From assembly GCA_003279945.1 (NCBI GenBank), contig QCGK01000007.1, forward strand, positions 1 to 64,000: 64,000 nt of DNA. Direction: 5' to 3'. The stretch comes from Prochlorococcus sp. AG-388-A01. GTDB lineage: Bacteria > Cyanobacteriota > Cyanobacteriia > PCC-6307 > Cyanobiaceae. The number at the start of each line of letters is the position of its first letter. The first letter of the stretch is position 1. Positions 56,126 to 63,951 of this stretch are shown here, in pieces. The notes beneath the pieces were generated by a model, which saw nothing but the letters and a program-made list of their open reading frames with translations, was not told the DNA's origin and searched no databases. The position numbers were made by a program, and so were the translations under genes.

Positions 56126-56437
56126 CTAATTATTTTGTATGTCTCTTTTCTCTTCTTTGTCGATAGCTAAATAGTTTATAAAAAGCTTTATACCAATAAT
56201 AAAAAATGTTATGGAGGCTATTGATTTAAGAACTATCTCGGGTAAAAAACTTGAAATAGAACCACCTGTCAATGCTCCAAGCAAACTAGCAAAGACAAGT
56301 GCAGAAGAAGATCCTAAAAAAACTGCTAATGGTTTATTAGAAGTGCCACTTATAGTTAAAGTAGCTAGTTGGGTTTTGTCACCTAATTCAGCTATAAAAA
56401 CGGTTAAAAATGTTGATAGTAATAAACTTAAAACCAT
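56126..56437 (-). CDS. Half-size UPF0016 (GDT1/Mnx-like) transporter, second
   Basis: 103 aa, three transmembrane helices with one copy of the family motif: FIAELGDKTQLATLTISG. Full-length UPF0016 proteins (Mn/Ca exporters such as Mnx, PAM71 and TMEM165) carry two such motifs in six helices; each half here supplies one. It follows the sister gene with no gap, so the two subunits likely assemble as a heteromer. Confidence 0.88.
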   Translation of the reverse strand: MVLSLLLSTFLTVFIAELGDKTQLATLTISGTSNKPLAVFLGSSSALVFASLLGALTGGSISSFLPEIVLKSIASITFFIIGIKLFINYLAIDKEEKRDIQNN

Positions 56438-56764
56438 TTATAAATAATTTTTGAATGTATCATAGGCTAAAAAAATACTTATTATTATCATCAAGGCACT
56501 AGTAAATAAGGCAAATTTACTTGCAGATATTTTATTTGACAACCATTTTCCAATAAGAACTCCTACTACACTAGAGCTTATTAAAGCTAAAGAACTCCCA
56601 AGAAAAACAATTATTGGCTTCCCCGATTCAGCAGAAAGCATTAGAGTAGCTATCTGAGTTTTATCTCCAAGTTCAGCAATAAAAATTGTTGTAAAAGTTG
56701 TAATAAATATAGATAAGAAACTTTTCTCTATATTGTTATCTTTTTTTTCTAATTTACTATTCAT
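56438..56764 (-). CDS. Half-size UPF0016 (GDT1/Mnx-like) transporter, first
   Basis: 108 aa with motif IFIAELGDKTQIATLMLSAES and three helices, paralogous to the next gene. The N-terminus carries a short polar extension (NSKLEKKDNNIEKS). The start ATG overlaps the stop of the Cys-cluster gene by 4 bp (56761-56764). Substrate is inferred to be Mn or Ca by family; nothing in the sequence fixes it. Confidence 0.88.
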   Translation of the reverse strand: MNSKLEKKDNNIEKSFLSIFITTFTTIFIAELGDKTQIATLMLSAESGKPIIVFLGSSLALISSSVVGVLIGKWLSNKISASKFALFTSALMIIISIFLAYDTFKNYL

Positions 56765-57108
56765 TTCCCTGAAACGGCCATTTTAAAGTCTTTCATTTCT
56801 TTGCTTTTGTAACCATAATTCGATGAGATATGTTGTTTGCAGCAATCTATAAGGAATTTATCACCAGATTTCATATATCCCTTAAATGAAGTTGAGAATT
56901 CATTTACTCGGCAAAAATGAGGTCTGTTTTCGTATATTAAGCATTTTTTATTTTCTCTGTCTAGATTTTTGCACCATCCATCTTTAGCTGTCATGGAATT
57001 TATTAGAGCAATATCTTCTTCGTTAAGTTTGTCAGCTAAATCGCTTCTTTCGGTCAAGTTGAATTTACAACAAGCTCCGCAATTTTCTATGCATGTCCAT
57101 GATTTCAT
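56761..57108 (-). CDS. YkgJ-type cysteine-cluster protein
   Basis: 115 aa. The cluster is WTCIENCGACCKFN near the N-terminus, then GWCKNLDRENKKCLIYENRPHFCRV and LIDCCKQH, the CxxxCGxCC..C..Y..RP..CR layout of the UPF0153/YkgJ family, which binds Zn or Fe. Translationally coupled to the UPF0016 pair, so it may handle the same metal; that is inference. Confidence 0.88.
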   Translation of the reverse strand: MKSWTCIENCGACCKFNLTERSDLADKLNEEDIALINSMTAKDGWCKNLDRENKKCLIYENRPHFCRVNEFSTSFKGYMKSGDKFLIDCCKQHISSNYGYKSKEMKDFKMAVSGK

Positions 57109-57189
57109 AATTTAATTCAATCTTGTAACGTATCAGTACAGTTTCATCATTTATTTGTAAAAATAGTATCACAAAATATATTAATTATC

Positions 57190-57267
57190 ATGGCAACACT
57201 TATTCCTTTAGCCGTAGTTGCGCTTGCAGGGCCAGCAATAATAGCTTTAGTATTTTATCGTAAATAA
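57190..57267 (+). CDS. 25-aa single-span protein, Psb30-like core
   Basis: ORF MATLIPLAVVALAGPAIIAL then VFYRK, not in the ORF track. A single helix ends in a short basic tail. The AGPxIIxLxxxRK pattern resembles the core of Psb30/Ycf12 (AGPxxIFLLAxRRGNL) but lacks the GNL end, so the match is weak. Starts 81 bp from the divergent Cys-cluster gene and ends 10 bp before the HAD gene. Confidence 0.6.
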   Translation: MATLIPLAVVALAGPAIIALVFYRK

Positions 57268-57277
57268 CAGAAATTTT

Positions 57278-58042
57278 TTGGTGACGCATCTTGAGGGTGT
57301 TTATTGGGACCTAGATGGTACTATCGCAAATACTGAATTAGAGGCCCATTTACCAGCTTTTAATCTAGCTTTTAATGATTATTGTCTTGGTTGGACTTGG
57401 GATACTAATATTTACATCAAGCTTTTGAAAATTAATGGTGGTAAAAACAGGATAGCCTACTATTCTCAATTAAATAATTATAATTTGCCAGATGATTTAA
57501 TCACTAAAATTCATCAAAAAAAACAGTTTTATTATCTAGAAATTATAAAAAAAAATTGTGTTAAATTTAAAACTGGTGTTTTTAGATTAATAAATGAATT
57601 ACATAGAAAAAAAGTAAGACAATTTATTGTTACTTCAAGTTCTAAAAAGCAAGTTGATTTACTTGTGGAATATCTGTTTAATGGTTTTAATCCATTTGAG
57701 TTCATTATTTCAAGTGAGGACGTTGAATTAAAGAAACCTGATCCATTACCTTATTTAAAAGCAGTTCAAATAAGTGGAATTAGAAAAAAAAATTCAATAG
57801 TTTTCGAAGATTCTAATCCGGGATTGAAATCTTCATTGGCAGCAAACTTACCGACAATTTTTGTTCCTTCTAATATTCCTACAGTTCTTGAAAAAAATAT
57901 TAAATTAGATTGTATTTTAGAGAGTCTAGGTGATGAGAACAATGTGGCAAATGTAATTAAAGGTCCTAAACTAAAAAAATCATATGTTGAGTATAGCTTC
58001 CTAAGTGATTTTTTAATGTCTGTTAGCAATGCAAAAAACTAA
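57278..58042 (+). CDS. HAD-superfamily hydrolase, CbbY/beta-PGM-like
   Basis: 254 aa. VYWDLDGTIANTELEAHLPAF is motif I with the cap beginning (nucleophile Asp and DGT), FIVTSSSKKQVDLL is motif II, LKKPDPLPYLKA is motif III (Lys) and IVFEDSNPGLKSSLAANLPTIFVPS is motif IV. Probably dephosphorylates a sugar phosphate such as xylulose-1,5-bisphosphate, as CbbY does. Start TTG or the following GTG. It overlaps the Ycf20 gene by 14 bp. Confidence 0.92.
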   Translation: MVTHLEGVYWDLDGTIANTELEAHLPAFNLAFNDYCLGWTWDTNIYIKLLKINGGKNRIAYYSQLNNYNLPDDLITKIHQKKQFYYLEIIKKNCVKFKTGVFRLINELHRKKVRQFIVTSSSKKQVDLLVEYLFNGFNPFEFIISSEDVELKKPDPLPYLKAVQISGIRKKNSIVFEDSNPGLKSSLAANLPTIFVPSNIPTVLEKNIKLDCILESLGDENNVANVIKGPKLKKSYVEYSFLSDFLMSVSNAKN

Positions 58043-58355
58043 TTTCTCTAGGCTTACCTATCAATTTAATAATTTATTATTTGGTTTTCTAAGTGAAACA
58101 TGGAAGTCTAAATCTATTGGACTAATTTCTGTTTTGACAGGTTATTTTTTGTTTGCAAATTTTATTACAAAATTTATATCTGAGGGTAAAAATGAGTTAA
58201 TTATGGTTCCCATAATTATATTTTTTATTGAAATTATTATAAGAATTAAGCCTTCATCAAATTCAAGATTTTATTATCTATGGTCCGTAGTTGATAAAAT
58301 AAGAATCGGTGCAATCTATGCCGTTATACTTGAAGCATTTAAATTAGGATCTTAA
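58029..58355 (+). CDS. ycf20: Ycf20/DUF565 membrane protein
   Basis: 108 aa, two or three helices. It ends with the characteristic DKIRIGAIYAVILEAFKLGS and has LLFGFLSETWKSKSIGLISVLTGYFLF, as in Ycf20. In algae the homologue affects thermal energy dissipation. The start ATG lies inside the end of the HAD gene, implying coupling. Confidence 0.88.
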   Translation: MQKTNFSRLTYQFNNLLFGFLSETWKSKSIGLISVLTGYFLFANFITKFISEGKNELIMVPIIIFFIEIIIRIKPSSNSRFYYLWSVVDKIRIGAIYAVILEAFKLGS

Positions 58356-58358
58356 AAT

Positions 58359-58532
58359 CTATTCTTCTTCTTCTTCTTCTTCTATAGGATAAACAAATCC
58401 TTGAGCTTTACCAGTTAAAACTGATTTACCTAAAGATATAGCTTTTTGAGCTGCTAAAGCAGCTTTTCCTTTCCAGACAGCATGTCTATGGTTTCTTTTG
58501 CTTTTTGATTTTTTCTTCTTTGGTACAGCCAT
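58359..58532 (-). CDS. rpmF: 50S ribosomal protein L32
   Basis: 57 aa, absent from the ORF track because it is short. [20 protein letters not shown], then [37 protein letters not shown]. The basic N-terminus is the L32 signature, and the cyanobacterial end is a run of seven Glu. Convergent with Ycf20, 3 bp apart. Confidence 0.95.
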   Translation of the reverse strand: MAVPKKKKSKSKRNHRHAVWKGKAALAAQKAISLGKSVLTGKAQGFVYPIEEEEEEE

Positions 58533-58663
58533 TCTTTTTCTTTATTTCCATATTATAATATAACCTTTAGGTGGTTATCTCCAAAACTTTTGAGTATATT
58601 TTGTTTATATACGTCAATTTTTTAAATAAGCATATATGCTTTATTAATCACTTATAAAGATTA

Positions 58664-60418
58664 GTGTTTAGATCAAAATTCTCATATTCAAATTCTAAAT
58701 CAAGTTATTCGGATCTTATAGAAGATATAGAGTCGGGAAACATAGAATCAATATATTTCTATCCTAGGCAGAGAGAGATTGATGTTCTTTATAAAAATGG
58801 TAATAAATTTAAAATACCTATCCTTTACAACGATCAATTAATTCTTGAAAAGGCCTCCGAAAATAAAGTAGAACTTACTATTAACAATAGTAGAAAAGAA
58901 GCTTCAGCAGCTAATTCGTTTGCCTCAATTAGTCTTTTCCTTATTTTCATATTAGCTATAGTATTAATCTTAAGAAGTACATCAAAATTGGCTTCTAGAG
59001 CCTTTGGCTTTAGTAAAAATCAATCTAAATTTGTAACTATTGATGATGTAGATACAAGATTCGATGATGTTGCTGGTGTTCCTGAAGCCGCAGATGAATT
59101 AAAAGAGGTAATAACTTTTTTGAAGGAACCAAAAAAGTTTGAAAATCTTGGAGCAAAAGTTCCTAAAGGTGTCATTTTAATTGGTCCTCCTGGAACAGGT
59201 AAAACATTATTGGCTAAAGCAATTGCTGGCGAATCAGGAGTGCCTTTTCTCTCAATAGCGGCATCAGAGTTTGTAGAACTTTTTGTTGGTGTTGGCGCCA
59301 GCCGAGTGCGAGATCTATTTGCTAAGGCTAAGGAAAAATCTCCTTGTATAATTTTTATTGATGAAATTGATTCTATTGGTAGGCAAAGAGGTTCTGGGAT
59401 TGGAGGTGGAAATGATGAAAGAGAGCAAACTCTTAATCAACTTCTAACTGAATTAGATGGGTTTGCTGATAATTCAGGGATTATTGTTTTAGCAGCCACA
59501 AATAGACCAGATATTTTAGATGCAGCTTTGTTAAGACCAGGTAGATTTGATAGGAAAATAGAAGTAATGCTTCCAGATTTAGATGGTAGAAAAAAAATTC
59601 TCTCAGTTCATTCTCTTTCAAAACCACTATCTAGCGACGTTGACTTGGGATATTGGGCTTCAAGAACAGTTGGATTTTCTGGGGCAGATCTTGCAAACTT
59701 AATGAACGAGAGTGCTATTCACTGTGCAAGAGATGTATCCAAATTTATCAGTGATATTCATATAGAAAATGCTCTAGATAAAATTACTATTGGGTTAAGG
59801 ACTTCTTTAATAACTTCTCCTAATACGAAAAAAATTATTGCATATAACGAAGTAGGAAGAGCTATTGTTTCTGCCGTGAGAAATGGGATTGAATCAGTAG
59901 ATAAGATTACAATTTTACCTAGGTCGGGTTCATTAGGAGGATATACAAAAATATGCCCAGATGAAGATGTAATTTCTAGTGGCTTGATTTCAAAAAAATT
60001 ATTATTTTCAAAAATCGAAATTGCTCTCGCAGGAAGAGCCGCAGAAACTATAGTTTTTGGCAAAAGTGAAATTACACAATGTTCCATAAACGATATTTCT
60101 TATGCTACGAATGTAGTAAGAGAAATGGTAACAAAATATGGATTCTCGATTATTGGTCCAATTTCAATGGACTCTGATAATAATGAAATGTTTTTGGGAG
60201 AAGGATTATTTACGAGAAAGCCTCTCATAGCAGAAAATACTAGTTCTAGAATTGATAATGAAATAATAAAGATTTCTAAAATTTCCTTAAATAATTCAAT
60301 AGAAATATTGAAAAAAAATAGAGTTTTACTAGATAAATTAGTTGAAATACTTATAAATCATGAAACTATAGATAAAAAACTGTTTAAATCAACAACTTCT
60401 AAATTGTTGAATGTGTGA
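58664..60418 (+). CDS. FtsH-like AAA+ protein without the zinc-protease motif
   Basis: 584 aa. The AAA+ domain is complete: Walker A GPPGTGKT (174-181), Walker B IIFIDEID (229-236) and [22 protein letters not shown] (279-297). The protease zinc motif HEAGH is NEVGR ([12 protein letters not shown], 395-399), losing both His ligands and keeping Glu. The downstream Asp ([10 protein letters not shown]) is kept. Only one N-terminal transmembrane helix (about 87-105) is present where FtsH has two, and an in-frame stop lies just before the GTG start, so no longer form is possible. Expected to unfold or remodel membrane proteins without cutting, like plastid FtsHi. Confidence 0.95.
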   Translation: MFRSKFSYSNSKSSYSDLIEDIESGNIESIYFYPRQREIDVLYKNGNKFKIPILYNDQLILEKASENKVELTINNSRKEASAANSFASISLFLIFILAIVLILRSTSKLASRAFGFSKNQSKFVTIDDVDTRFDDVAGVPEAADELKEVITFLKEPKKFENLGAKVPKGVILIGPPGTGKTLLAKAIAGESGVPFLSIAASEFVELFVGVGASRVRDLFAKAKEKSPCIIFIDEIDSIGRQRGSGIGGGNDEREQTLNQLLTELDGFADNSGIIVLAATNRPDILDAALLRPGRFDRKIEVMLPDLDGRKKILSVHSLSKPLSSDVDLGYWASRTVGFSGADLANLMNESAIHCARDVSKFISDIHIENALDKITIGLRTSLITSPNTKKIIAYNEVGRAIVSAVRNGIESVDKITILPRSGSLGGYTKICPDEDVISSGLISKKLLFSKIEIALAGRAAETIVFGKSEITQCSINDISYATNVVREMVTKYGFSIIGPISMDSDNNEMFLGEGLFTRKPLIAENTSSRIDNEIIKISKISLNNSIEILKKNRVLLDKLVEILINHETIDKKLFKSTTSKLLNV

Positions 60419-60458
60419 TTTAATTGCTTTAATTTAAATAATAAATAAAATTTCTTTC

Positions 60459-61211
60459 TTGATAATTAAAAACAATCCAACAAGGTTATTAATTACTCTA
60501 TCAATCTTGGTTGTTCTTCCATTTGTGCAAAAACAATGGTTTAATTTATATTTATTTAATATTAATGATATTTCTTTTTATTCAATTCTTTACTATTTGA
60601 GCGGCATTATATGTCCATCTCTAATATGTTTAAACTCCTTAAATAACTATACATATTATAGATTTAATAAGAATAAAATTTATAGTAAAAAGATAATTAA
60701 AGGGAAAGCTTTATTATTTATAGTATCTATTAATTTGATATTACTCTCATACTTAATAGCTGACTATATATTTATAAACTTTGATCTTATATTTAATTTA
60801 TTTCTCGAAGGAATTAATTTACAACAACCTAATATTTTTCAGTTAAGTTTATTAATACTTTTAATTTCTATTTTATTAATATTCAGGAATTCTAGGCTTT
60901 TATTAAAAAAATTAATATTAGCAAATTTTATTTTGATTTCTTTTTACATTTGGTATCTTCAAACTAATAACATTAATATTGATGATCAGTTTTATATTTA
61001 TAGATATTTTGGTTTAAATGACATAAATTTAAGTAATGTTTTTATTTTAGTAGCTATAGAAATATCTTTTTTTACATGGTCTTTTCTATCGTATAAAAAT
61101 AATTTAAGCGATTGGATAGTTAATATTCCACAAAAAGAGGATATTATCCCCTTTTTGAATATTTTTAGTTTTTATTTTTTTATAATAATTTATTACTTAA
61201 TACTTACATAA
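60459..61211 (+). CDS. Polytopic membrane protein, unknown
   Basis: 250 aa, about eight hydrophobic helices and few charged residues (LLITLSILVVLPFVQ; FSILYYLSGIICPSLICLNSL; FIIIYYLILT at the end). Very Ile/Asn/Leu-rich. It starts 40 bp after the FtsH-like gene and may be co-transcribed with it. No family recognised. Confidence 0.72.
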   Translation: MIIKNNPTRLLITLSILVVLPFVQKQWFNLYLFNINDISFYSILYYLSGIICPSLICLNSLNNYTYYRFNKNKIYSKKIIKGKALLFIVSINLILLSYLIADYIFINFDLIFNLFLEGINLQQPNIFQLSLLILLISILLIFRNSRLLLKKLILANFILISFYIWYLQTNNINIDDQFYIYRYFGLNDINLSNVFILVAIEISFFTWSFLSYKNNLSDWIVNIPQKEDIIPFLNIFSFYFFIIIYYLILT

Positions 61212-61226
61212 AATTTATTGATCATT

Positions 61227-61811
61227 CTATAGCGCTGAAAAATATTCTTTACTACCTTTTGGATCTTCCAACATTGTTTTCTCTCCCGGGGTCCAGTTTG
61301 CTGGACAAACTTCATCTGGATTTGCCGCTACGTATTGATACCCTTGAAGGATTCTAAGTGTTTCATCAACATTTCTGCCCACAGGAGCCTTGTTAACAGT
61401 CGTATGCATGACTATTCCTTCAGGATTAATGAGGAATAAACCTCTATCCGCCTCTCCATCATCATTAAGAACGTTATATGCCTGGCAAATTTCTCTTTTT
61501 AAGTCAGAAACTAATGGGTAGTTAATATCACCTATACCACCTTCATTTCTTGGGGTTTGTATCCAAGCTAAATGACAGTGTTTGCTATCAACTGATACAC
61601 CAAGTATTTCGGTATTAAGTGATGAGAAATCTTCATATCTATCACTAAATGCAGTGATTTCGGTTGGACATACAAATGTAAAGTCTAATGGGTAAAAGAA
61701 TAAAACAACCCATTTACCTCTTAGACCTGAAAGTGTAACCTCCTTAAACTCTTGATCATATACTGCTGTAGCACTAAAATCAGGTGCTTCTTGTCCTACT
61801 ATTAAGCTCAT
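61227..61811 (-). CDS. 2-Cys peroxiredoxin (thioredoxin peroxidase)
   Basis: 194 aa. Peroxidatic Cys in [14 protein letters not shown], resolving Cys in [14 protein letters not shown], with the Prx1/AhpC-type [13 protein letters not shown] (GGLG) and a C-terminal tail without a clear YF. It reduces peroxides with thioredoxin; typical of cyanobacteria and plastids. ATG start. Convergent with the membrane gene, 15 bp away. Confidence 0.97.
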   Translation of the reverse strand: MSLIVGQEAPDFSATAVYDQEFKEVTLSGLRGKWVVLFFYPLDFTFVCPTEITAFSDRYEDFSSLNTEILGVSVDSKHCHLAWIQTPRNEGGIGDINYPLVSDLKREICQAYNVLNDDGEADRGLFLINPEGIVMHTTVNKAPVGRNVDETLRILQGYQYVAANPDEVCPANWTPGEKTMLEDPKGSKEYFSAL

Positions 61812-61912
61812 GAATGAATTTTTCCTTATTTAAATTATGTATGGTCTATAAAAGACCGTAATAAGCATTATAATTTTATTAATAATAAATTAGCAAGTTT
61901 TTTTCAAATTCA

Positions 61913-62038
61913 ATGAAATGGCATTATTCCTTCTCGAGGAAGTTTACAATTTTAAATCATAATAAACTTTTAAAAAATCTCAAAAAGGAGTTAATCAAAT
62001 ACCCCATTAATAGGATTGATAATAAAAAATCAAATTAA
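61913..62038 (+). CDS. Possible 41-aa basic protein
   Basis: MKWHYSFSRKFTILNHNKLL followed by KNLKKELIKYPINRIDNKKSN. Strongly basic, no hydrophobic helix. It is the only feature in the 300-bp interval between the peroxiredoxin gene and the next small ORF. Coding is uncertain. Confidence 0.35.
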   Translation: MKWHYSFSRKFTILNHNKLLKNLKKELIKYPINRIDNKKSN

Positions 62039-62109
62039 AAGAAATTTTTTTTTATTTAAGATTACTTTAAATTCAAATCATTATAATTTTATTATTAGTA
62101 ATTTTAATC

Positions 62110-62268
62110 ATGGCAAATTATATTGAAAGATTAAGGGACAAAATTAAAATAAAAAAGTTCGATTCTAATCAGCCTGTTAGAGCTTGGATTTTCGTTTTAA
62201 TACTCAATATAGTGGGATTTGCGGGTTATTTTTACTTAAAGATAAATCATATACAACTAGGTAGTTGA
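62110..62268 (+). CDS. 52-aa tail-anchored protein, not in the ORF track
   Basis: MANYIERLRDKIKIKKFDSN, then a transmembrane helix AWIFVLILNIVGFAGYFYL and a short tail. A charged, amphipathic N-terminal part followed by one helix is a typical small membrane-protein layout. Convergent with the 73-aa gene, 4 bp apart. Confidence 0.65.
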   Translation: MANYIERLRDKIKIKKFDSNQPVRAWIFVLILNIVGFAGYFYLKINHIQLGS

Positions 62269-62272
62269 TAAA

Positions 62273-62494
62273 TCATTTTATTTCTTTTTTGATAGATCGA
62301 CAAAAATTTTTTAATCTTTCATTACTTGTTAAGTCAGGTAATGTCCATATTAATTCTTTTTTCGGTATTGGATAATTACTCCATTCTTTGAATTCCTCGA
62401 TTATTGAAGCATTATTCAATTTTGATATAAAATTTTTTCGTTTTTTTATATGTTTTCGAATAACAGTCAAGTTTGTTTCAATATATTCCCTCAT
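62273..62494 (-). CDS. Small hypothetical protein
   Basis: 73 aa, soluble and basic (MREYIETNLTVIRKHIKKRKNF; WSNYPIPKKELIWTLPDLTSNERLKNFC). Mixed helix pattern, one Cys. ATG start. No family recognised. Confidence 0.6.
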   Translation of the reverse strand: MREYIETNLTVIRKHIKKRKNFISKLNNASIIEEFKEWSNYPIPKKELIWTLPDLTSNERLKNFCRSIKKEIK

Positions 62495-62558
62495 AAGTAA
62501 ATACTAAATCTTTTATTAATCTACCATCTCGCTTGTATTATCTAATGTAGAATCTTGA

Positions 62559-62729
62559 TTAGACATTTTGCACTGCTTGAAAAAGACCGAATGAATAACC
62601 CCCTATAAGGATCCAGCCAAGTACGCTTGAAATTATGGTTGATCTTCTATTATGTCTCCTAATAGCTGATTCAATCATTTCATTCACTTCATCTCTATTT
62701 AGGTATTCATTTCTAGGTTCTTTTTTCAT
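62559..62729 (-). CDS. 56-aa single-span protein, not in the ORF track
   Basis: MKKEPRNEYLNRDEVNEMIESAIRRHNRRSTIISS begins the ORF as a charged helix, then a membrane helix VLGWILIGGYSFGLFQ. The overall layout (EVNEMIESAIRRHNRR) looks clearly non-random. It lies upstream of the 73-aa gene on the same strand. Confidence 0.7.
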   Translation of the reverse strand: MKKEPRNEYLNRDEVNEMIESAIRRHNRRSTIISSVLGWILIGGYSFGLFQAVQNV

Positions 62730-62925
62730 TTTTTTCTTTTACAATAAACGAATTTATAAAAAAGTGAGCTTAGGATTTTTACTTAACAGTTAAAGATTCA
62801 TATCTGAAGAATTTATAAATAATTTTGTATGTACGAATAAATATAATATTAAATTTAGGAGTAATTTTAAAAATTTAGAGATATAATTATTTAATTAAAA
62901 GAGCGCAGATTTTTAGATACAAATA

Positions 62926-63090
62926 ATGAATATTAATGATAAATCTGTTTTAGAAATCCTCAATAAACTTATTGCCATTGATAGGCTAAATAAAACTCAA
63001 ATTCTCCAAATGGTAAATTTAGTCTCGCTATCAAATGATATTAATGATTTAAACGATAATTTAAAATGGGAGAATACTAAACCTTTTTAA
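62926..63090 (+). CDS. 54-aa small protein, not in the ORF track
   Basis: MNINDKSVLEILNKLIAIDR, then LNKTQILQMVNLVSLSNDINDLNDNLKWENTKPF. An amphipathic leucine/isoleucine pattern suggests two helices. No transmembrane segment. Function unknown. Confidence 0.55.
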   Translation: MNINDKSVLEILNKLIAIDRLNKTQILQMVNLVSLSNDINDLNDNLKWENTKPF

Positions 63091-63196
63091 CAAAATAAAT
63101 AAACTAAATATTGGATATTTATTAATACTTAGAATTTAAATAGAGCCAAATAATATATAAATGAATTAATTAAAAGTTTTCAAAATTATCTATATT

Positions 63197-63385
63197 TTAA
63201 ATATAATTTGTTTGAATGAATTTTTGGTAATAAGATTTGTTATAAGATACTTTCTCTTTATTACTATAATTAAGTGTTGTTTTCTTATCCTTGTTAAATG
63301 ATTTTATTACTATTATGGAAGTGAGAATTATTATTAATAAAATTAGTAAATCTCCAACAGTAATCCCTCTCTCATTGAGATTCAT
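63197..63385 (-). CDS. Small N-anchored membrane protein
   Basis: 62 aa: helix VGDLLILLIIILTSIIVIKSF near the N-terminus, then a basic Tyr/Asn-rich tail. The NLNERGITVGDLLILLIIILTSII start is reminiscent of small pilin-like anchors, although no prepilin cleavage motif is evident. Unknown function. Confidence 0.55.
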   Translation of the reverse strand: MNLNERGITVGDLLILLIIILTSIIVIKSFNKDKKTTLNYSNKEKVSYNKSYYQKFIQTNYI

Positions 63386-63547
63386 AAGTGAATTTATATT
63401 TTCTTTAATATAGCCTTTTTTATTTAATAGAATAATAATTTTTACAAATATCCCTAAAAATATATATTAAGTAAATATAAAAAAAATATAAAAATATTAA
63501 GATTAAAGGCTACTAAATCATATAAAAATAATAAGTTAAATATATTT

Positions 63548-63727
63548 ATGGATATCAAAAAAGAAGTTTTCGGTTCTAATATTCCTGATTTTTTCTCTAA
63601 AGAGATGATTATCACAAAGAAATCTCTTAACGCAAATCAACTTAAATATACTTATCAAAAACATTTAATCTCAGATCTAGATTATAAGCACAAGGAATGG
63701 TCAAAATTTGTTGACATTAAGTTTTAA
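63548..63727 (+). CDS. 59-aa hypothetical protein, not in the ORF track
   Basis: MDIKKEVFGSNIPDFFSKEM followed by a basic, Lys/Tyr-rich remainder (NQLKYTYQKHLISDLDYKHKEWSKF). Protein-like; no known motif. Its stop overlaps that of the convergent 50-aa ORF. Confidence 0.5.
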   Translation: MDIKKEVFGSNIPDFFSKEMIITKKSLNANQLKYTYQKHLISDLDYKHKEWSKFVDIKF

Positions 63728-63876
63728 AAACTTTCATTAATTATATTTAAAAGTTTATTTCTTTTATCAGTGTTTTTCTCTTCCCAATGGAGTGTTACTT
63801 CATCATTAATAGTAGGTTTTGCTTCATAAGCTAAATACCAGAGAATAAATCCTGCAGGAAATATTAAAATATGCAT
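63724..63876 (-). CDS. 50-aa small protein with N-terminal membrane helix, not in the ORF track
   Basis: MHILIFPAGFILWYLAYEAK begins the ORF, then PTINDEVTLHWEEKNTDKRNKLLNIINESF. The short hydrophobic helix is followed by an acidic/basic helical tail. The stop overlaps the plus-strand ORF end by 4 bp. The frame stays open further upstream, so the start may be earlier. Confidence 0.5.
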   Translation of the reverse strand: MHILIFPAGFILWYLAYEAKPTINDEVTLHWEEKNTDKRNKLLNIINESF

Positions 63877-63912
63877 GACAAAAATTAGTTGACTTAAATC
63901 AAATATAGTGCA

Positions 63913-63933
63913 ACACTTGTAATGTGCAAGTGT
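63913..63933. promoter_or_regulatory. Perfect 7-bp inverted repeat upstream of the truncated ORF
   Basis: ACACTTG-TAATGTG-CAAGTGT: perfect arms, 7-nt spacer. It lies 18 bp before the ATG at 63952, a position where an operator for the following gene would sit. No T-run follows, so it is not a terminator. Confidence 0.5.
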
Positions 63934-63951
63934 GACACTAAAAAAACTATT

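Noticed and set aside
62516-62566. 16-codon ORF MSNQDSTLDNTSEMVD overlapping the stop of the 56-aa gene
   Set aside because: Too short to support from composition alone; kept only as a note because the overlap looks like a coupled start.
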